38,842 nt of DNA, from NCBI RefSeq assembly GCF_947491715.1, contig NZ_CANLKR010000044.1:1-38842 (forward strand), given 5' to 3'. This document shows positions 25,319 to 34,348 of the stretch, piece after piece. Made by a program: the position numbers and the translations under genes. The notes beneath the pieces were generated by a model. That model was not told the DNA's origin and did not search any database. It saw only the letters and a program-made list of their open reading frames with translations. The DNA is from an uncultured Shewanella sp. (GTDB lineage: Bacteria > Pseudomonadota > Gammaproteobacteria > Enterobacterales > Shewanellaceae). The first letter of the stretch is position 1; each line of letters opens with the position of its first letter.

Positions 25319-27868
25319 GTGAAGTGGTTTAAACGTCTTACGATTGCTTTTTTTAGCTTAGCTCTATTGGGCATTATAGCGGTGACTGCAGCCTATTATT
25401 ATGTGCTACCGGACCTCCCTGATGTCAATACACTTAAAACCGTTAAACTCCAAACACCACTTAGGATCTACACCAACGATGGTAAACTCATTTCCCAGTT
25501 TGGTGAAAAAAGACGTATTCCTTTGGAATTGAAAGATGTTCCAAAACCATTATTACAAGCTTTTATTGCCACCGAAGATAGCCGTTTCTATGAGCACCAA
25601 GGTATCGATCCTATTGGATTAGTCAGAGCCGCATTGGTGATGATCACCACAGGTAAAAAGAAACAAGGTGCCAGCACCATCACCATGCAAGTGGCTCGAA
25701 ATTTCTTCTTGACCCGTGACAAAACCATCATTCGAAAAATTAAAGAGATTTTTATCTCCATCCATATTGAACAGCTGCTTACTAAAGATGAAATTTTAGC
25801 CTTGTATGTCAATCGTATTTACCTTGGCCAAAGGGCATACGGTGTCGGTGCGGCCGCTCAGGTCTATTATGGGAAAGATGTTGCCGACTTAACCTTACCT
25901 GAAATGGCAATGATAGCAGGCCTGCCTAAAGCACCATCGACGATGAACCCCATCACCTCGCGCACTAGGGCGCTCAGCCGCCGTAACGTCGTACTCATGC
26001 GCATGCATGATGTCGGTTACATTACAGATCAAGAATATACCAACGCTATCAAACAACCGTTAACGGCCAGTTATCATGGCGCCGAAATTGATTTTTATGC
26101 CCCCTATGTCGCAGAAATGGCGAGAGATTATTTAGTCGCTAAATTGGGTGAAGAAGAGGCCTATACCGGTGGTTATGATATTTATACCACTGTTGACTCA
26201 AAATTGCAGCGCGATGCACAACAAGCATTAAGAAATAATGTCTACGCTTATGACGAACGCCACGGTTACCGAGGCCGCACTAAAGTCTTGTGGACAGACA
26301 CACCTCCGACCATAGATGATATTACTGCAAAATTGAAAAAAACCACAGCATTTCAAGGGCTACAACCCGCTGCTGTCATGGCTGTCGATGATAAAACGGC
26401 CACAGTCCTGACGGCAAAAGGAGAAAGCATTACCCTGCCTTGGGACGGGATCAAGTGGGCAAGACGTTTTATTACCAATAAAAAGCAAGGTCCAGCCCCA
26501 AAAGCCGCTACCGATGTATTAGCTATCGGCGAGCAAATATGGATCCGCAACAATGGTAATATTTGGCAGCTTTCCCAAGTACCGCTAGTATCCAGTGCAA
26601 TTGTCTCCATTGAGCCCCATGATGGTGCCATCAAAGCCTTAGTGGGTGGATTCAGTTTCTTTCGCAGTCAATACAACCGCGTCACTCAAGCTAAACGTCA
26701 GTTAGGCTCGAATATCAAACCCTTTATTTACTCAGCCGCATTAGAAAAAGGCTACACGCTGGCTACACTTATCAATAATGCCCCTATTAACCAACCTGAC
26801 ATTCGACAAGGTATTGCCTGGCGCCCTAAAAACTCACCCGATGTTTATGGCGGTCCAACACGATTACGTTTAGGACTGGCTCAATCTATTAACGTGATGG
26901 CTGTGCGCACCATGCGCTACACCGGACTCAATAGTGCCATTAATGAATTGACAAAATTTGGTTTTGATCCCGCCGATTTACCTCATAATGAATCCTTAGC
27001 ATTAGGCTCAGCATCTGTGACGCCATTACAAGTGGTCACCGCTTTTTCAACCTTCGCCAACGGTGGATATTTAGTCACCCCTTACTATATTGAACGGATA
27101 GAAACGGCAACGGGCGAAGTTATTGAACAAGCCAATCCCACCCTAGCCTGCACACCCAATGTAAAGGATACACCCAATACTGACCCTTTATTAACTGGAA
27201 ATTCAAATAGTAACACGACAAATAGACCTCAAGATCAACATGATAAAACGGCTGCGGGAATAAAACAATGTGGTGGTGACAATGCCCGTTTTGCACCGCA
27301 AATCATTTCTCACCAAACAGCTTTTTTAATCTCAGATGCCCTTAAAAGTGTGATCTGGGGCGGCGGTAATTGGAGCAAAGGCACTGGGTGGAATGGTACC
27401 GCTTGGCGCGCCTCTCGCGATGTAAAGCGTCATGATATTTCAGGAAAAACAGGAACAACAAACGAATCTCGTGACACTTGGTTCAGTGGCTTTAATCCCA
27501 CATTAGCAACAACCGTTTGGGTCGGGTTTGATGATCACAGTCAAGAACTCGGACGCACCAGCTGGAATAATAACGGCCCTAAAACGCAAATATTTCAAGC
27601 TGAATCAGGTGCTAAAACCGCAGGTCCTGCATGGAATGCATTTATGAAAGATGCCCTAGCGGGCACTCCTGAAATCCCCTCATCACCGCCACCGGGTATT
27701 GTTTCTGTGCGCATTGATTTAGCCACAGGAAAGCTCAGCCATAAAACGGATTATACCAGTCGATTTGAATATTTTGTCGCGGGCACTGAGCCCACTGAAT
27801 ACGCCACCCAATCCAGTAACGAAGGCAGCATCTTTATTGATAATTCAGCTGATGATTTATTTCAGTAA
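25319..27868 (+). CDS. mrcA: Penicillin-binding protein 1A (bifunctional)
   Basis: 849 residues. Polymerises and crosslinks peptidoglycan. The N-terminal membrane anchor (LTIAFFSLALLGIIAVTAAYYYV) is followed by a glycosyltransferase domain with catalytic E86 in ATEDSRFYEH, then an OB-like insert (about 320-425) and a transpeptidase with SNIK (S464, K467), SIN in QSINVMA and KTGT in SGKTGTTN. A low-complexity Asn/Thr-rich stretch (about residues 610-650) lies between the last motifs. GTG at 25319 was chosen over a TTG at 25316 on Shine-Dalgarno spacing. Its activator gene lpoA is at 8.3 kb. Confidence 0.97.
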   Translation: MKWFKRLTIAFFSLALLGIIAVTAAYYYVLPDLPDVNTLKTVKLQTPLRIYTNDGKLISQFGEKRRIPLELKDVPKPLLQAFIATEDSRFYEHQGIDPIGLVRAALVMITTGKKKQGASTITMQVARNFFLTRDKTIIRKIKEIFISIHIEQLLTKDEILALYVNRIYLGQRAYGVGAAAQVYYGKDVADLTLPEMAMIAGLPKAPSTMNPITSRTRALSRRNVVLMRMHDVGYITDQEYTNAIKQPLTASYHGAEIDFYAPYVAEMARDYLVAKLGEEEAYTGGYDIYTTVDSKLQRDAQQALRNNVYAYDERHGYRGRTKVLWTDTPPTIDDITAKLKKTTAFQGLQPAAVMAVDDKTATVLTAKGESITLPWDGIKWARRFITNKKQGPAPKAATDVLAIGEQIWIRNNGNIWQLSQVPLVSSAIVSIEPHDGAIKALVGGFSFFRSQYNRVTQAKRQLGSNIKPFIYSAALEKGYTLATLINNAPINQPDIRQGIAWRPKNSPDVYGGPTRLRLGLAQSINVMAVRTMRYTGLNSAINELTKFGFDPADLPHNESLALGSASVTPLQVVTAFSTFANGGYLVTPYYIERIETATGEVIEQANPTLACTPNVKDTPNTDPLLTGNSNSNTTNRPQDQHDKTAAGIKQCGGDNARFAPQIISHQTAFLISDALKSVIWGGGNWSKGTGWNGTAWRASRDVKRHDISGKTGTTNESRDTWFSGFNPTLATTVWVGFDDHSQELGRTSWNNNGPKTQIFQAESGAKTAGPAWNAFMKDALAGTPEIPSSPPPGIVSVRIDLATGKLSHKTDYTSRFEYFVAGTEPTEYATQSSNEGSIFIDNSADDLFQ

Positions 27869-27878
27869 CTAATCCCAA

Positions 27879-27903
27879 ATGCCGTCTATTTCCAAGGCGG
27901 CAT
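27879..27903 (+). terminator. Hairpin after mrcA
   Basis: ATGCCG (27879-27884) pairs with CGGCAT (27898-27903), 11 bp beyond the mrcA stop. No T-tract follows, so termination is uncertain. Confidence 0.35.
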
Positions 27904-28551
27904 GTTGACTTATTGCACCGTTAATGTCGGCTAAGTACGCCTCAAACACCATGATTAGACTAATTGCTATGTTAAATGAAAAAGGTCGCAGATGATCTTT
28001 TATTCATGTTTATGTTGACTGCATGAATGATGCAAAAACGCTGTTTCACCTTTTTACAAAACAAAATCCCAACATGGATTTGAATAAGATCCTCAGCTAA
28101 AAAATTGATACCCCCGAAAGTAAAACAGCCCTCACAAAAATCAATAACACATTAATAAATAAGTAAAATAAACACATCATCAAATGCATTTAGTGAGCAG
28201 CTAAGTCTTGTATAGCAAACCATTAAACAAAGAGTTAAGCCATCATTTATTCACGCGCATAACCGCTAAAGACACCCAATCTAATGTGATACACAAGCGG
28301 TAAACAAACACACAAGAAAAACAAATAAACAACAAATAAAAAACAAAATATGTGTAAATAACTATTTGATATTAGTTAAAAAATAATAATATTATTTCCA
28401 TTCAAGCTTAATCTAGATAATAACGGATTCAGTCATTTTCTCTATTTAATGAGCACAACATGAACAGCCGTTACTTATCATGCATACAGCGTGATATTTG
28501 CTTTAATAGCCAGATTGGTAATACACACAATAAAAATGGAATTTTATCAAA
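27904..28551. other. Intergenic stretch without a gene
   Basis: About 650 bp, very A-rich towards the right (runs such as AAACAAATAAACAACAAAT near 28320). I see no coding frame with a start and family features. It probably carries the transporter promoter. Confidence 0.5.
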
Positions 28552-29883
28552 ATGAATACCTCAGATATCACGCTACAAGGTCGTAGCCACTCCACTGCAC
28601 GCGCTCCCCATGAAGTGGCCAACATGACGTTAAGCCAATGGAAAAAAGCCACTCGTTTTGACAGTGTCGATATCGGCTGGATTGTGATGAGTATCGGCAT
28701 GGCAATTGGCGCAGGGATTGTCTTTTTACCTGTGCAAGTGGGCGTCATCGGACTATGGGTCTTCTTACTCTCCGCCATTATTGGCTACCCAGGCATGTAT
28801 TTATTTCAAAAGCTATTCATTAACACCTTAGCAGAATCAAAAGAGTGCACCGATTATCCCGGTGTGATCAGTGGCTATTTAGGCAAGAACTGGGGTGTAA
28901 CCTTAGGCGTACTCTACTTCATCATGTTGGTCATTTGGATGCTAGTGTATTCCCTGACAGTCACCAACGACAGCGCCTCCTATTTACACTCTTTTGGTGT
29001 AACCCAAGGCTACCTTAATGACAACATTTTTTATGGTTTAGGCTTAATCTGTGCGTTAGCCTTTATTGGCTCCATCGGCGAGCGATTTTTATTTAAGCTA
29101 TCAGGCTTTATGGCGATCACAGTACTGGCTCTAGTCGCAGTAATGGGATTTTTATTAATCTCCCGTTGGGATATGGCCAATATTCCCGCCATGGGCACTT
29201 GGTCTGAAATGACAAAACAAGCCATTATTACCTTGCCTTTTACCTTAACCTCTATCTTGTTTATTCAATCCTTAAGTCCTATGGTCATTTCTTATCGTGC
29301 CCATGAAAAATCCATAGAGGTCGCTCGCTTTAAAGCCTTTCGCGCCATGAAAGTCGCCTTTGCGGTGCTATTTGTGTGTGTGTTTTTCTTTGCCGTATCC
29401 TTTACATTAGCCATCAGCCCTGAACAGGCACGAGAAGCCCAAAGCCAGAATATTTCAGCGTTAGCCATTATTGCCCATTACTATCCGGGCAGTTGGGCCA
29501 CCATTACTGGTGTTGTGATCAATATTTTTGCTGTGGTCACCTCCTTTTTTGGCGTATTTCTCGCCTTTCAAGAAGCCTGCCGAGGGCTTGCAATGAATCT
29601 ATTATTGCGCCGTTATCAAGCCGAGCAAATTAACAGTAAAAAAGTCAATCACGCCATTACCGTGTTTATTATTCTGTTTGCTTGGGGCATTATCACCTTA
29701 AATGCACCGATCTTATCGCTCACCTCTATTTCCAGTCCTGTTTTTGGTCTCGTCGGTTGTCTCATTCCGGCCTACTTAGTATATAAAATGCCCGCTTTGG
29801 CTAAGTACAAAGGCCCAGCCACTTGGTTTATCATCATAATAGGGGTTTTGTTGTGTATCTCGCCCTTATTAGCCTTTTTGTAA
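28552..29883 (+). CDS. dlsT: HAAAP-family serine transporter, DlsT/YhaO-like
   Basis: 443 residues, the same length as E. coli YhaO (DlsT), with about eleven membrane helices. Strong family stretches recalled from YhaO are present: MSIGMAIGAGIVFLPVQVG, LFINTLAES, SGYLGKNWG, TNDSASYLHSFGVT, ITLPFTLTSILFIQSLSPMV, EKSIEVARFKAFRAM and QNISALAI. It likely imports serine (D-serine in E. coli) or a related hydroxy amino acid with cation coupling. It stands alone; no serine-degrading gene is adjacent, so the substrate is inferred. Followed by an intrinsic terminator. Confidence 0.88.
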   Translation: MNTSDITLQGRSHSTARAPHEVANMTLSQWKKATRFDSVDIGWIVMSIGMAIGAGIVFLPVQVGVIGLWVFLLSAIIGYPGMYLFQKLFINTLAESKECTDYPGVISGYLGKNWGVTLGVLYFIMLVIWMLVYSLTVTNDSASYLHSFGVTQGYLNDNIFYGLGLICALAFIGSIGERFLFKLSGFMAITVLALVAVMGFLLISRWDMANIPAMGTWSEMTKQAIITLPFTLTSILFIQSLSPMVISYRAHEKSIEVARFKAFRAMKVAFAVLFVCVFFFAVSFTLAISPEQAREAQSQNISALAIIAHYYPGSWATITGVVINIFAVVTSFFGVFLAFQEACRGLAMNLLLRRYQAEQINSKKVNHAITVFIILFAWGIITLNAPILSLTSISSPVFGLVGCLIPAYLVYKMPALAKYKGPATWFIIIIGVLLCISPLLAFL

Positions 29884-29963
29884 TTCGCCGATAATATTGA
29901 TAAGCCCAATATTGATGAGCCATCTATCGAAATAAAAAGATAGAAATAAAAAGATAGAAACAA

Positions 29964-29987
29964 AAAAGACGCTTAAATGCGTCTTTT
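29964..29987. terminator. Terminator after dlsT, shared with the S9 peptidase gene
   Basis: AAAAGACGC / GCGTCTTTT with a TTAAAT loop. It is preceded by two direct copies of an AAATAAAAAGATAG motif at about 29929-29958. Confidence 0.8.
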
Positions 29988-30031
29988 CTGATCTATGGCC
30001 TATGACTTTTGACCTATGGAAGAATAGCCAC

Positions 30032-32131
30032 TTATAAACGACTCACATCCACTTTCAAGGTCTCTAAATGTGCACTGATAGAGGATGTTTCATAACGATC
30101 AGCACGCCCGCCTAAATGTTTAGCAAAAAACTGCTCCATGGCCACCACATAGGCCAGCTTATTGGCCCGCTTTGAAAAACCATGACCTTCATCTTTCGCT
30201 AAAATGTATTCCACTGGCAAAGATTGTTTAAACATAACTTTAGCAATATTATCAGATTCTTGCTGCGTGACTCTAGGATCGTTCGCCCCCTGCACTAACA
30301 GTAGCGGCGTCTTGATGCGCTCCACAAATTCAATGGGTGAACGCGCTAGCATATCTTCTCTATCGCCTTCTATTAAAGGATCGCCCACCGCATTATAAAA
30401 ACGAGCGAGAAAAGGACGATAACGCTCTGGGAATGATTCAAGTAAGGTAATTAAACTTGAAGGCCCCACATAAGACACCGATGCTTGATATAAATCAGGG
30501 GTAAAAGTGATCCCCGCTAATGCCGCGTAGCCACCATAAGATCCCCCCATAATCCCCACACGCTGCTTATCCGCAATACCTGCATCAATTAAAAATTGCA
30601 CGCCATCGGTTAGGTCATTCTGCATCCCTCCTGTGCCCCAATGCTTATTGCCTAGGTTTAAGAATTGCTTACCAAAGCCTGTGGATGCGCGAAAGTTAGG
30701 TTGCAGTACCGCATAGCCTCGATTAGCCAATAATTGTGCGACTGGATGAAAATAGCCTGATGATAAGCGCCAGTAATCCCGTGCCCAAGGGCCACCATGA
30801 GGTAAAATAATCGTGGGTAATTGTTGGGCCTTGCCTTTGGGTAACGTCAAGTAAGCTTGAATAGTGACACCATCACGGGCTTGATAAGTAATGGATTGTC
30901 GTTGAGATAACAGCTCTGGTGCAATGGCAGGCTTGATTTTCAATAACACACTCACTTTTTCTGTGTTCGCGTTGTAACGATAATCACTGCCCAGATCCAC
31001 ATCACTGCCCACATTCAATTGCCATAAACCTGTTTTCTCATCAAGAGAATGAATGGATATTTCGACATCTCGATTAAAATGCCCATTAATCTTATCCCAA
31101 TGATGCGCAAAGCTCTTATTCAATGAGTAAGTACGCAGGCGACCGCCATAATAAGACACCGCAACGGGTACGCCATGTTCATTAAATGTCACATCATAGA
31201 CATCTGACTCATTTAAAGGATCGTGATGCAGCGTGGTTAACTTACCCGTATCGAGTGCCACACGAATAAGCTGCAGCTTATCTCGGCCATCGATGTTCGC
31301 ACCGATATACGCAAATCCAGTTTTTTCATCAAGGCCATATAAGTCAATTTGCTCGCCAAATTTTGTGGTTATCAATGCCTGCCAATCACCTCCTGATTGA
31401 ATATAAAGCGTTGCGGTATTATTCGGGTTTGCCCCCACTCCCACAACAGGTAAACCTTGCCCGTTCACTTCCACTGCGCCTAACCCTAAGTTATTAATAA
31501 AAACAGGACTTATTGTCTGAGTATTCACATTCAAGTGATACAAGTCAGATCGAGCTGCATTATCCTGATTAGACATGACAACCAAGGTATCAGGCTTATC
31601 TTTCACTTGCCCAATAAAATCATATCTTGCTTGATCATTTTTCGTTAACGCTTTAATGGCGACTTGTGGCATGACCGACGGCGCCTCAGCCTTGCCATCA
31701 CTAAAGATCAGTTGATAAAGTTGAGTATTCTCATTACCCTCACTGTCTTTTAAAAAAAACAGCTCATTTTCCTGTATTGACCAATGAAACTCACGAATAG
31801 GATCCTTTGATTGAGTAACATGGAAAGCCGTTTCTAAGCTAGCGCCCGCACGCATCAGATAAATATTATTACTGCCTTGATATTCTTTGAAAAAAGCTAA
31901 CCATTGACCATCTTTCGAACTTTTAAGTCCACTGACGGCTTGCTCATTAAAAAAGTGCGCCATAGGAATAAGCGCAACCTCAGTCTCTTGCTGCACACTT
32001 ATCTTATCTACACTAATCTTATCTAGAGTCATCGTATCTAATGCACTGTCTTGCGCGCATCCTGTAAGCCATGAACAGAGCACACTCAAGCCGAGTACCC
32101 CCCCTATCATCCCTTTTTTTATTTTCAACAT
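30032..32131 (-). CDS. S9-family prolyl oligopeptidase-like lipoprotein
   Basis: 699 residues. Lipoprotein signal ending WLTGC, so membrane-anchored. The N-terminal two thirds form a beta-propeller-like region with repeated FxWSxxxxxL-type segments; the C-terminal alpha/beta hydrolase domain carries the triad Ser531 (GGSYGGY), Asp618 (GANDPRV) and His650 (DEGHGFSK). Such enzymes cleave short peptides, often after proline or acylated residues. The start at 32131 gives a lipoprotein signal peptide with TAGGA 9 nt upstream; an in-frame ATG at 32170 is possible. Divergent from the DUF2975 gene. Confidence 0.9.
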   Translation of the reverse strand: MLKIKKGMIGGVLGLSVLCSWLTGCAQDSALDTMTLDKISVDKISVQQETEVALIPMAHFFNEQAVSGLKSSKDGQWLAFFKEYQGSNNIYLMRAGASLETAFHVTQSKDPIREFHWSIQENELFFLKDSEGNENTQLYQLIFSDGKAEAPSVMPQVAIKALTKNDQARYDFIGQVKDKPDTLVVMSNQDNAARSDLYHLNVNTQTISPVFINNLGLGAVEVNGQGLPVVGVGANPNNTATLYIQSGGDWQALITTKFGEQIDLYGLDEKTGFAYIGANIDGRDKLQLIRVALDTGKLTTLHHDPLNESDVYDVTFNEHGVPVAVSYYGGRLRTYSLNKSFAHHWDKINGHFNRDVEISIHSLDEKTGLWQLNVGSDVDLGSDYRYNANTEKVSVLLKIKPAIAPELLSQRQSITYQARDGVTIQAYLTLPKGKAQQLPTIILPHGGPWARDYWRLSSGYFHPVAQLLANRGYAVLQPNFRASTGFGKQFLNLGNKHWGTGGMQNDLTDGVQFLIDAGIADKQRVGIMGGSYGGYAALAGITFTPDLYQASVSYVGPSSLITLLESFPERYRPFLARFYNAVGDPLIEGDREDMLARSPIEFVERIKTPLLLVQGANDPRVTQQESDNIAKVMFKQSLPVEYILAKDEGHGFSKRANKLAYVVAMEQFFAKHLGGRADRYETSSISAHLETLKVDVSRL

Positions 32132-32205
32132 TTCCTTTATTCCTATTAGTTGCTGATTTGACTCAATCATCTTGAACTAGATTTCGATACAAATCATAAT
32201 ACAGA

Positions 32206-32234
32206 AAATAATTATTGTAAAACAATAATTATTT
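32206..32234. promoter_or_regulatory. 13-bp inverted repeat, candidate operator
   Basis: AAATAATTATTGT (32206-32218) and its exact reverse complement ACAATAATTATTT (32222-32234), separated by AAA. It lies between the divergent S9 peptidase and DUF2975 genes and ends 5 bp before the -35 of the DUF2975 promoter. A dimeric regulator site is likely, possibly for the adjacent Cro/C1-type protein. Confidence 0.55.
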
Positions 32235-32239
32235 ATCAT

Positions 32240-32268
32240 TTAACACTAATAACAAACCATGCTATATT
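32240..32268 (+). promoter_or_regulatory. Promoter of the DUF2975-regulator operon
   Basis: TTAACA (32240-32245), 17-bp spacer, TATATT (32263-32268), about 30 bp before the ATG at 32299. Confidence 0.65.
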
Positions 32269-32298
32269 GACTGCATCATCAAAAAAAACTATTGAGAT

Positions 32299-32886
32299 AT
32301 GAATACCAACACTGATCATAAAAGCAATCAAAACAGCAAGGTAAACACTAATAGCAACATGAGAAAACTGATGAAGATCAGTGGGGTCATTCGAGTCTTA
32401 ATCATATTGGCAGCGGTGGGGTTATTTGTTTTTTTAGGCTATAGCTATATAGACAGTGATGAGCTGCGCCTAGGCAGTAACCACCTTTTTAATATGCTTT
32501 GGTCACATGAGGGAGCAAGCCGAGGCATGTTATTCGCCATACAATTACCCCTGTTATTCGCATTGGTATTTGGGGTATTTTGGATGCAAAAACTGCTCAG
32601 CTATTTTCAACAAGGGCAATTTTTCAGTAGCCGGACCATGAGCTGTTATTTATGGTTAATTTGGATAAAAATAGCCAGTTTCATCTATAAATTTCTTCAA
32701 CCGTTAATCATTCAGCACTATCATTCTATTCTTGAGCAACAACAGGCGTTACACTTAGTAGGCCACTTCCCGCTAGAGCTAGAATTGAGTTTTGATAACA
32801 TCACCACCTTACTGCTCATGCTAGTGATTGCTTATTTATTAAAGGCCGCTAAAGACATCGAAGCCGAAAACAAGGCATTTATTTAA
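32299..32886 (+). CDS. DUF2975 membrane protein
   Basis: 195 residues. After a polar N-terminus rich in Asn/Ser/Lys there are four predicted membrane segments (VIRVLIILAAVGLFVFLGYSY; FAIQLPLLFALVFGVFWM; CYLWLIWIKIASFIYKF; ITTLLLMLVIAYLLKAA). The layout and the closing AYLLKAAKDIEAENKAFI match DUF2975. Members are usually paired with a small XRE regulator, as here (27 bp downstream). The role is unknown; regulation of the partner at the membrane is a guess. Confidence 0.82.
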   Translation: MNTNTDHKSNQNSKVNTNSNMRKLMKISGVIRVLIILAAVGLFVFLGYSYIDSDELRLGSNHLFNMLWSHEGASRGMLFAIQLPLLFALVFGVFWMQKLLSYFQQGQFFSSRTMSCYLWLIWIKIASFIYKFLQPLIIQHYHSILEQQQALHLVGHFPLELELSFDNITTLLLMLVIAYLLKAAKDIEAENKAFI

Positions 32887-32913
32887 CCGCAGCGCACGGG
32901 TTTATCACGCACC

Positions 32914-33138
32914 ATGGAAATCATTGTTAATTTAGACGTCATGATGGCGATTCGAAAAGTCAGCTCAAAAGAGCTGGCCAAAGCCATTGGGATCACCGAA
33001 GCCAACCTGTCTTTACTTAAAAGAGGCAAAGTCAAAGGGGTGCGTTTCGAAACCTTGGCCACTATCTGCCACTACTTAAATTGCCAACCCGGCGATATTT
33101 TAGAATTTAGGGGCGATAACACCCCCCAAGACGAATAG
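32914..33138 (+). CDS. Small Cro/C1-type helix-turn-helix regulator
   Basis: 74 residues, essentially one HTH domain: VMMAIRKVSSKELAKAIGI (helices 1-2), TEANLSLLKRGKVKGVRFETLATICHYLNCQPGDILEF. This matches the YozG-like XRE family found beside DUF2975 proteins. It probably autoregulates the pair through the inverted repeat at 32206-32234. The GC-rich leader between the two genes shows no strong Shine-Dalgarno. Confidence 0.88.
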   Translation: MEIIVNLDVMMAIRKVSSKELAKAIGITEANLSLLKRGKVKGVRFETLATICHYLNCQPGDILEFRGDNTPQDE

Positions 33139-33455
33139 GCTCAAAAAAGGACGCATTGAAGCTTTGATCTAGGCAGCAATTGAAAGGCACTAATTATAAT
33201 CAGTATCTACCGTACCGCGCGGCAATGAATGGATATTATCGACGCTGGTATAAAGTGAACGTAAGAGAAAAATAATCAATGACTCCTACCAGTGATAATC
33301 CTTGTTTATCGCTGGTAGGGATGCGCCTTTTTGCATCAAATACTTAACAATGATAACTTTGCGGTATTAAGTGAGCAGCCAAGTCCAACAAGCGATTTAT
33401 GCCCTGCAAACAGCGCAATGCATAAATACTAAGACGTTAGTTTCACGGAGGAAGA
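33139..33455. other. Intergenic region with a strong hairpin
   Basis: Contains a 13-bp hairpin at 33286-33318 (CTACCAGTGATAA with TTATCGCTGGTAG, one G-T type mismatch). Just before it a short frame ending near 33275 reads YLPYRAAMNGYYRRWYKVNV; it could be the relic of a longer gene but is not recognised. The Shine-Dalgarno GGAGGAAG for the next gene is at about 33447. Confidence 0.45.
33286..33318. terminator. Hairpin, possible terminator of the DUF2975 operon
   Basis: 13-bp stem with one wobble position and a 7-nt loop. A T-run (CCTTTTT) follows only after about 9 nt, so its role as terminator is uncertain. Confidence 0.4.
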
Positions 33456-34142
33456 ATGAAGAAGTCATCGCTTTTTTACATAGGATTAAGTTTTATATTG
33501 TTTGGAGCGCCGATATATTTTTTTAAAGGAGCAATAGCTTGTGAAATAGCTAGCCCGTTAGGATATAAGGAAGTGCTTCCGAATGTATTTGTTGCTAAAG
33601 ATGATTCTAGAGATGTACAAGATTTAGAGTTTTTGAGCTTAGGAGCTCTGAGAGTGAGCGATATGTTCGGTGAGATGATTGCTGTACCTATCATGATTTT
33701 AACTTCTGATAAGAATGAGTCTGATAATTTTTTTGCCTCTGAGACTGCGACTTCCCATTTTAGTCCCTTTAATAATTGCTTAGTTATAGGGCCTAAAGGA
33801 CATAATACAGACGTGGTTGCCCACGAGTTGGTTCACGCTGAAATATATTCGCGTCTTGGTTGGCTGTCGCAACTTTTAAAAATGCCTAGATGGTTTGAAG
33901 AAGGTGTTTCTTTAATAGTTGACTTCAGGGAGCCCTTCTTACCTGAGAATATCTCAATGAATGAAGAAGAAGTAGAGGCAGTTAAAAAACTCTTTTATGG
34001 TCATCAATTTTATAATGAAAATACGTTCAATAATTATAGATCAGCAAGATTAGCAGTTGAATCGGTTGATAAAAGTGGGTTTTATGCAAACCTTGAAAGT
34101 ATGAAACAAGGAGAGAGTTTTGATGATGTGTTTGGCATGTGA
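33456..34142 (+). CDS. Putative membrane-anchored or exported zinc peptidase
   Basis: 228 residues. An N-terminal hydrophobic segment (SLFYIGLSFILFGAPIYFF) acts as a signal or anchor. The zinc motif is HELVH (H123, E124, H127), followed about 20 residues later by PRWFEEGVS, where E148 or E149 is a likely third ligand, as in gluzincin/peptidase-MA-type proteins. Strong Shine-Dalgarno (GGAGGAAG) before the ATG. The gene is AT-rich and lies among accessory elements, with a group II intron relic immediately after its stop. Family name not recognised beyond the motif. Confidence 0.6.
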   Translation: MKKSSLFYIGLSFILFGAPIYFFKGAIACEIASPLGYKEVLPNVFVAKDDSRDVQDLEFLSLGALRVSDMFGEMIAVPIMILTSDKNESDNFFASETATSHFSPFNNCLVIGPKGHNTDVVAHELVHAEIYSRLGWLSQLLKMPRWFEEGVSLIVDFREPFLPENISMNEEEVEAVKKLFYGHQFYNENTFNNYRSARLAVESVDKSGFYANLESMKQGESFDDVFGM

Positions 34143-34146
34143 AACT

Positions 34147-34218
34147 AATTGGGTAGCTAGAGGTATCTAACCTCCAGCCCCCACACCACCCTGCATGCGG
34201 CTCCGTACAGGGCGGTTC
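34147..34218 (-). mobile_element. Group II intron 3' end relic (domains V and VI)
   Basis: On the minus strand, a 34-nt domain V-like hairpin (34218-34185: GAACCGCC...GGTGGT with a CG-GAGC-CG tip and 2-nt bulge) is followed by a domain VI-like hairpin (34182-34151: GCTGGAGGT paired with ACCTCTAGC through one G-U wobble that only works on this strand) with an unpaired A in the lower stem near the presumed 3' end. No reverse transcriptase gene or 5' intron is present, so this is a truncated remnant. Confidence 0.65.
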
Positions 34219-34348
34219 ATTTAGCAAAAAATCTGAAAAAACGGTATGCCAATAGTAAGTGAATTTCACCACTTTGATGGTTGGATTGATTAGATGGCTT
34301 AATTTAGTTTTATCCACACTTTTTGTTGAATGAGTTAGGTTAAAGCAA

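Noticed and set aside
33175..33275. Short frame YLPYRAAMNGYYRRWYKVNVREK as a gene
   Set aside because: No start or ribosome site and no recognised family; noted only as a possible relic in the intergenic entry.
34027..34317. 96-codon minus-strand frame
   Set aside because: Runs through the group II intron domain V/VI relic and the peptidase 3' end; its NEPPCTEPHAGWCGG stretch is the usual spurious translation of such intron ends.
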